Positions 57,420-64,000 of a stretch of 64,000 nt of DNA are shown one piece after another. The stretch spans positions 168,824,035 through 168,888,034 of the forward strand of contig CM069432.1 of the NCBI GenBank assembly GCA_035610365.1. The letters are read 5' to 3'. Origin of the DNA: Aquatica leii. Its lineage: Eukaryota > Arthropoda > Insecta > Coleoptera > Lampyridae. Under the pieces are notes generated by a model. The model was not told the origin of the DNA, did no database searches, and worked only from the letters and a program-made list of their open reading frames with translations. Each line of letters starts with the position of its first letter. The first letter of the stretch is position 1. A program made the position numbers and the translations under genes.

Positions 57420-60326
57420 ATGAGTGATAAGCCAAGAAAACATTAAAAGACTTATAAACCTCTTGATGTATTCTATTAAAAATGAAAAAGTAAGTTTAAA
57501 ATCATAGAAGATATAACGTTTACTGCCAAATTTGACTAGGATGCGCTTACAAAGTAAATCTGAAATTCAGGTAGAATCGATAAATAGCGAACCATCAACG
57601 TCAGTAAAAAATGGAAGAAATGAACCTGGGTATGTACAATATTTTGTATGTAACAAGGAATATATTAGATAGATAAAAATTTAAAATAACCTAAATTAGT
57701 AGTGACTTTGTGGACAATGGATTCACATAATCTATTAGAAAAAAATTAAAAAAAAAACAATTTGATAAATCGTATTCAAAATTTTTTACTTTCACAGTTG
57801 AAAAAAATGGTGTACTCAATTAAATTCGGTTTATTATTTTTCCTAGAATTTTACTTTTTTTATGGTTTTCACTTTTATTTAGATTAATTTGCGTTCCAAT
57901 AGCTGCCGAAGACAAGGAAGTAATGTTTTCTCGCCCATCAACATCGAACGAATTCATGGATTTCTCAAGGTAACAAAGACATAAGTCAATACTTACACAT
58001 ACATTTACTTGTGTTTTCCAAATTTGCAATAGTTTGAACGAATCTGAAATCTTCGAGGTTCAGAACGTACCCGCACCTACAATTTCAATTGAAGAGAGTA
58101 ACTCTGAAATTAATGGCAGACAGTTTTTAGATATAACCGATTTTTTTAAAGAAATATAAAATGCAAATGATCACTCTCCATATACCTGCAATCTAAGTCA
58201 TATGTACATGTCTAATGAATTACATGACGGTCTAATATATACTTTAAAACTAAAATGCCGAATGTGTCATATCGAGAAGTTTGTGAAAACTGAAATTCCA
58301 GACGATAAACTAAATATCAATTCTGCCATCGTTTTAGCCACTATTTCCACAGGTTTTGGATTTGCACCGATTACTCAGTTTTGAATTGTAATGAATATTC
58401 CTCAATTATCTCGAAGACAATTTGATAAACACTTTGAAAAAGTTTCCGAAACAATTTTAGAAACATCATGGGAAGCTATGGAGGAAGCAGGAATTGAAGA
58501 AGACCGTCTTGCTCATGAAATTGGAGATGTGGACAAAAATGGTTACCCTTTGATAACCGTAATTGCTGATAGCGCTTGGTCAAAACGGTCTTACAAAACG
58601 AAATATGATGCTTATCTGGAGTAGCATGCATTGTTGGTGCCAAAACAGGCAAATTACTATTTGTGACTGTTAGAACAAATATTGTCTTATGTGTGAAAGA
58701 ACAAAATTAAAAATTATTTTTCTTGGCGATCATATTTGTTACATCAACAGCAATAGAATCCAATTTACTGCTGAAAGGATTTAATCGCAGTGTAGAAATG
58801 CACGGTTTAAAATATACCCGACTTGTTGGAAATGGTGATAGCAGTGTTTACAAGAAATTGTTTGTAGAAAAACCGTATGTAAACAGCATTCTAGTTGAGA
58901 AAGTAAAATGCAAAAATCACCTTTTACGGAGTTTCTGTACAAAACTGCGAGAATTAACATCAAAGCAAATAAATTCAAAATTCAAGCATGTGAGTCCTCG
59001 ACTCAGAAGTTTATTAAAGTCAAACATCCAAAGACTTCAAAAAGGAACAAATACTGCTGTGATGCATAGACGTAATGAACAAAAAAGTATTGGCGAACTG
59101 TCCTAAACATGTTTTTGGAAACCATTCAGATTGCGACAAATACTTTTGTAATGGTCTCAAACCTAATGAACAAAATTAAGTCCCAAATTTAATAGATTGC
59201 GGGTTGTTTGACGATATTTTGGCGTGTTGCAATCGGTTGATCCACCATTCTCACAGTTTGCTTCTTAATATGATCAATAACGCAGCTGAAACATATAATT
59301 CAATTGTTGCAAAATTTATTGGCGGAAAAAGAATTAACTTTTCTTTAAAAAACAGTTACGAAATACGATGCCATGCCGCACGTGTATTTTATAATCGTAA
59401 GGAAGAATACCATCGAGTACTTTATAAGAAAATGACCCAAAAAAGTCCAAGTAAACACAGTAAGGTGTACATGGAAAGAATGAGAAGGATAATTTATTTA
59501 AAAAAAACAGAATGAGACTTTTTACTAAAAAACGGATTAGTAAAACTGTACCAGAAGCTGATGAGGATTATGGAATAATTGATGCAATTCCCATCGAAGA
59601 CTTAGAAAGAAAAACGTCTTTAGTAATGCAGTATTTGCGAAAGACACAGGAGGAATTAATTTGTTTAGAAATGGAAACAGTTGGACAACACACTAACAAA
59701 TTGTGGCACAAAGAAACAAACTTACGACTAACAGCATCAATTTTTGACACTATATATAAAATGCATAAAAGTACTGATCCGAAAAGAATGGCACAAAGAC
59801 TCATATCCTCCAATTTTTGTGGAAGTGTAGCGACAAAATGGGGTCAAGAATTTCAAACAACATTTGGAGTAAATATTGTGGACTATTCGTATTTACCGAA
59901 ATGCCATATCTTAGAGCAAGTCCGGATGGATTAATTGGAGACAACGCTATCGTCAAAGTGAAATGTTTCTATAATATAGCTAAAATGAAAATTACTCCGA
60001 AAGAAGCAGCGCAAAGAAGAGTTGTGCCATACTTGGTACTGGAGGGAGATTGTGTCAAATCAAACAAGACGCACAATTGATTTTATCAAATCCAGGGTCA
60101 ATTGGCAATTACAAAAAGAGACTTGTGTTATTTCATTGTATGGAGACCTCTAGGAATGACTTGTGAAGAGGTGGGTTAAAAAACATAACATTTACTTCAT
60201 ATATAAATTTATTCTGCTTGTTTACAGATACAAAAAGATGATAGTTTCTGGTCTCTTATGAAACTCCAATTGAAGGACTTTTATTTACAGTACATGTTGC
60301 CTTTATTAGCATTGAAGGAAAAATAG
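57420..60326 (+). pseudogene. Decayed Mutator-like transposase with C-terminal YqaJ nuclease, spliced
   Basis: Three introns are readable: donor near 57630 to an acceptor TTTATTTAG near 57894, 57970-58032, and 60171-60227. Coding pieces in order: ISTGFGFAPITQF, NIPQLSRRQFDKHFEKVSET, VIADSAWSKRSYKTKYDA, GVACIVGAKTGKLLFVTVR, GLKYTRLVGNGDSSVYKKLF, VKCKNHLLRSFCTKLRELTS, then NAAETYNSIVAKFIGGKRIN, and the YqaJ part with LWHKETNLRLTASIFDTIYK and PYLRASPDGLIGDNAIVKVK. This is the transposase-plus-YqaJ architecture found in insects. Damage: TAA at 58157-58159, TGA at 58382-58384, a one-base loss near 58617, more stops and shifts from 58710 to 59940, and the catalytic Glu of the YqaJ E-x-K replaced by Lys. 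The last exon ends FYLQYMLPLLALKEK before TAG at 60324. Confidence 0.75.
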
Positions 60327-60591
60327 TTTCAATAACCTTTGTAATTTTTTATATTTTTAAAAAGTATTTATGTTTATTAGTATTATTTTTATAAAATTGT
60401 TTGAGGTGCTCTTTTAGAATTATATGGTATCAAATGCGCAAGTAAATTTTTCTACAGAAACATAAAAAAATGATTTTAATAAATGAAAATCAATAGTTTC
60501 TTTTATTATTATTATTTTGTCTCAAAGTCTTCATATCATTGTAAGCAACGTATACTAACCTTTGTTATGTAAATATAGTATGACCTAATAG

Positions 60592-60738
60592 ACATCATCA
60601 AATTATTCGGTTATCTCAAATTTGCAACTTCACCAAAATAAAGATTACGGAATTGTAGTCTACGTGGACTTAAAGAATGCCAGTCAAAGTGTCGAAGCAC
60701 CAATCGTAGGTAATATTAAACCCATAAATTATCAGTAA
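60592..60738 (+). other. Short exon-like open frame, unassigned
   Basis: Open for 48 codons without ATG: HQNKDYGIVVYVDLKNASQS then VEAPIVGNIKPINYQ. The composition is mildly coding-like. No family recognised. Confidence 0.15.
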
Positions 60739-63700
60739 CGCAACCGCGACTAAATCTTTCCTACTCTTTCTTTTTTCATTACATTAACAGTATGTAACCA
60801 TATCTCTAAACATACGTGAGAGTTTAAGTAATTGAACAAATTAGTGCAACGCCCATCTCAAAACAAATGTAAATTAAACCGGGAGTATAGCCTTAAGTTA
60901 TAATACTTAGTAATTTATATTACAATTACATAAGTCAATAAGTGTCATTTATCAGTCGAGTGAGATTAAATTTTCTTAAAACGTTTAATAGTTAACATAT
61001 AATATTATAGATGAAATAATCTGCAACCTAAATAGTGTTTTTATGTCACAAGCTACAAAATATAATAAGGTACAAAACATTTGAAATAAGCATAGGATAA
61101 TATCTAAAAGCTTAAAATTATATAAAAAAGTTAAATTTGAACCGAAAGTCGCCAACGCAAATAAAATATAAAGAAAGCATACACACGTATGTATTGATAA
61201 ATGAAAAAAATGAGTACACTGCACGCTACTTCTGGAATCACATTCTTTATCGTAATAATAATTTCGGTTTATCCTATAAATTTTCTTCTAAGGTTTGTTT
61301 CTATATATGAAATAACCCAAATTGTATAAATTTTTTAACTGAATTTTTACAGTATGCTTAGAAAGTGAGTAAAAAATTTAATCATTGTACCCTAAAAATA
61401 CTTGTTTTGCTTGTTTACCTTTATTTTTGCAGTGTTATTTATTTATTTAAGTATTTTGATTGAGTTATCATTTAAACATCTGTAAATCTTCGAGTTACTT
61501 TGTACTTTCAATGTACTTGTAAATAATGTTTAGTTCTTAGAATAACAATTTAATTTAATTACATCTTACGTGATAACCTTATTTTGTATTTATTTTTAGT
61601 CTCAACAAATTACTAATAAGATACATGTAGTTCTTAGAATTATGAATTAAACAGAACATTGTTTTTGATTTCTTATTGTCCCTAATTTTGAATAATAATG
61701 TTGAAGAACTTAAATTTTTTTTACTATTGCATATTGTTTTCATTCGGCTATTGTTGCCAAAAACGCCAATCGCAATGTGATTCTATTAAGCGGCGTGCAC
61801 TGTATTACATTTAAATAAACGGATTAAAACACAAAATAAAAAAAATAAAAATGTAAATTAGAAATAAGTAAACTCTAAAACAAAAAACAAAATAAATAAT
61901 AACTATTTCATGTTTAATGCCAAAGTAAAGTCAAGATAACATTATTATATGTTTAAAGATATAGTTTCCATTCAGAATTCACATCAGAGTGTCTAGCACA
62001 ATTTGTAATTCCAATTTTATATAAACATTTTGTAATGTATTTTAAACAGTTCAAACTTAAGTACTGATTGGTAATTGACATCTGTTTAAAGCTTTAAATT
62101 GGTTAGCAACATAAATATTTAAAAAATGGCGTCATGACTTCAACGTGTTGTAACATGATGTAACAACAACGGTATCTTTTCACAACTTATAGTTTAAAAA
62201 AAAATGTTGTTTATAATTGCAGTACTTTAGTTATTACAGGTTTTTATACCCGTTATGTTGGTGACTCTGGCATGATCTGAGAAACGGCATAAGTAATGAA
62301 AATGTACTTATTACATTTTGTGTATTTAAAAAAACTACTATGTTTGTAAGCTAACTGTTTTAATTATAAACAATTAGCAAAACAATAATAAAAGCAATTT
62401 ATTTGGCAGAAACGTTTTTACAATAGATAAAAACTCATTTTTACAATCACCTTTAGAAGCTGTAAAACACTATTGTTACTATACAGTTTTTAAACTACTA
62501 ATCAAAAAACACTACGTCGTATAACCACACTGTTACTTATCAAGTCACTTTGTATGTCCCTAACACAATATCTTAAACTGACCAATAATAACGTCTATCT
62601 GACAAATGTTTTTTTTGGGTTTAGTTTTGTATATGCAGTTAATATTCGAGTTAGCGATCTAGCATGTAAATAGTAAAAATAAAAATCTTTGGTAAAATCA
62701 ACTTTCGATAAAATATTGGTATCTTGCAACTATCGATAAATACCAAAAAACGAATCGGTTTTCTGAATTGTTAAACAATCAAACAATTTAATGTATTTTA
62801 ATAAATACCCACTTAACCTATCAAAAATTCAAAATTTAGTAATTCTAGTAAAGTTTATAAACCGCCGATTAAAAATCCTCATAATTGCAACTCATTTATA
62901 ACAACGCACAAGCAAAATACTAATCAGTTGTTGCCGTTTGTTTTTTTTTGATCAAGGAATTAAAATTAACACTAAACTTGCTAAAACTAGTTAAATGTTT
63001 ACATTTTTACTAATAATTTTAAGTTTAATTTTTTTAAATTAATTTGTTTGTAATTATAATATACCTACTGACGAAATATGAACGTTTGCAAAATACAACT
63101 TACATTACCTAAGTACAGTCAGACGTAACGCAACATAAGCTACTCCATAATGATGAATAAAAGTTTTTTGTTTTATTATTAATACTTTAAGTTTAAGGTA
63201 GTGCTGTCGACATAAAATTTTTATTATTAATATCTTTTTATTGTTTGTATCTCTTTAAAATTTAACTGGTTCATTATCTTGTTATCATGAACCAATATGC
63301 CAAGTTTTGTTTAATTCTGAATAGTAAACAGCAAAAACCGCCAGTACTACCTTAATTGTTTTGGAATAATAACTATATTTACTATAAATTAGATTTAAAA
63401 ATATATTAATTTTAATACTATTTACACATTTACTAATAAAGGTTTTTATGTTTTAGGTTCAAGATCTTATAATTAGAGCAGTCGGAGAAGTGCTATAAAT
63501 TTACAAATGCTTTTCAACATCTATTAACATATTATAAAAAAAGATAATTATTTAAAAAAACATTGTTATTAAAACAATAACCATGATAAAATGTAGCATG
63601 TATACACATTAGATTATTTTACACTAGTTTTATATTTAACGACATAAAGTATTTTATTGTAAAATACATTTTTAATACAAAACTTGTATTAAAAATAGTT

Positions 63701-64000
63701 ATGCTAACTTTATATTTTCATTTTAAATATTTAATTAAAACCTACTAATCACAATAGACTAAAGCGTTCTACTTTTTATGCATATCTTCTTGCGTTAACA
63801 TTTTCACATTACCATTAATATGCCTTAAATCCGTCAAACCTTCGTCACTTTAATATATTTACCAATCGCTCCAAACTATTTGCATCCTATTGCTGAAGAT
63901 GTTATAAAAATATGTCTGAATAAAATTTTATTTCAGCCTATTATATTTTTTGAGTATTATTTAATTCTTGGCCAATTATATAAATTGAACTATATAAGAA
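60739..64000. other. AT-rich intergenic DNA to the window end
   Basis: No coding frame, RNA gene or clear repeat was recognised. Poly-A and poly-T runs are frequent. Confidence 0.45.

Overview
The window is a very AT-rich stretch of animal nuclear DNA, almost certainly insect. The evidence is spliced genes with introns of only about 46-63 bases, intact and decayed Ty3/gypsy elements, hAT, mariner/Tc1-like, P-like (THAP), Mutator-like/YqaJ, Penelope-like and RTE-type relics, and a single recognisable host gene. The intron size and this mix of transposons would suit a beetle, but the order cannot be fixed from the sequence alone. All translations, repeat boundaries and splice sites were read by eye; no database search was run.

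Layout. 1-190: fragment of a Mutator-like transposase. 1660-2101 and 7675-7803: candidate exons of unrecognised minus-strand gene(s). 2113-6865: a Ty3/gypsy retrotransposon with identical 194-base LTRs and a 5-base target duplication, broken by a 140-base palindromic insertion and one nonsense codon. 8413-8766: possible small secreted-protein gene. 9484-11120: mariner/Tc1-like remains. 12891-32585: two tandem, nearly identical copies of a 9.84 kb segment, each carrying a hAT relic, RTE-like LINE pieces and a mariner piece. 33268-38545: a decayed spliced gene of a multicopy family, a repeat-built inverted-repeat element, a Penelope-like 3' end and a mariner-like relic. 39749-42745: a decayed integrase gene of the KRBA2/Ginger type, interrupted by a hAT-type MITE made almost wholly of an 18-base tandem array rich in TATCGATA. 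43829-44344: a MITE just upstream of a four-exon short-chain dehydrogenase gene (44630-45552), the only confident host gene. 46940-47700: LINE and hAT relics. 48709-55830: a P-like (THAP) foldback element containing a 285-base hAT MITE and a complete, apparently intact Ty3/gypsy element (49894-55104). 57420-60326: a decayed, spliced Mutator-like transposase plus YqaJ nuclease gene. 60739-64000: AT-rich, nothing found.

How it fits together. This is accessory, transposon-dominated DNA around one small enzyme gene. Its value lies in the record of insertion order (element inside element, with target duplications readable to the base), in the recent tandem duplication, and in the 1412-codon gypsy element, which may still be mobile. 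No operon-like or cooperating gene system was found.
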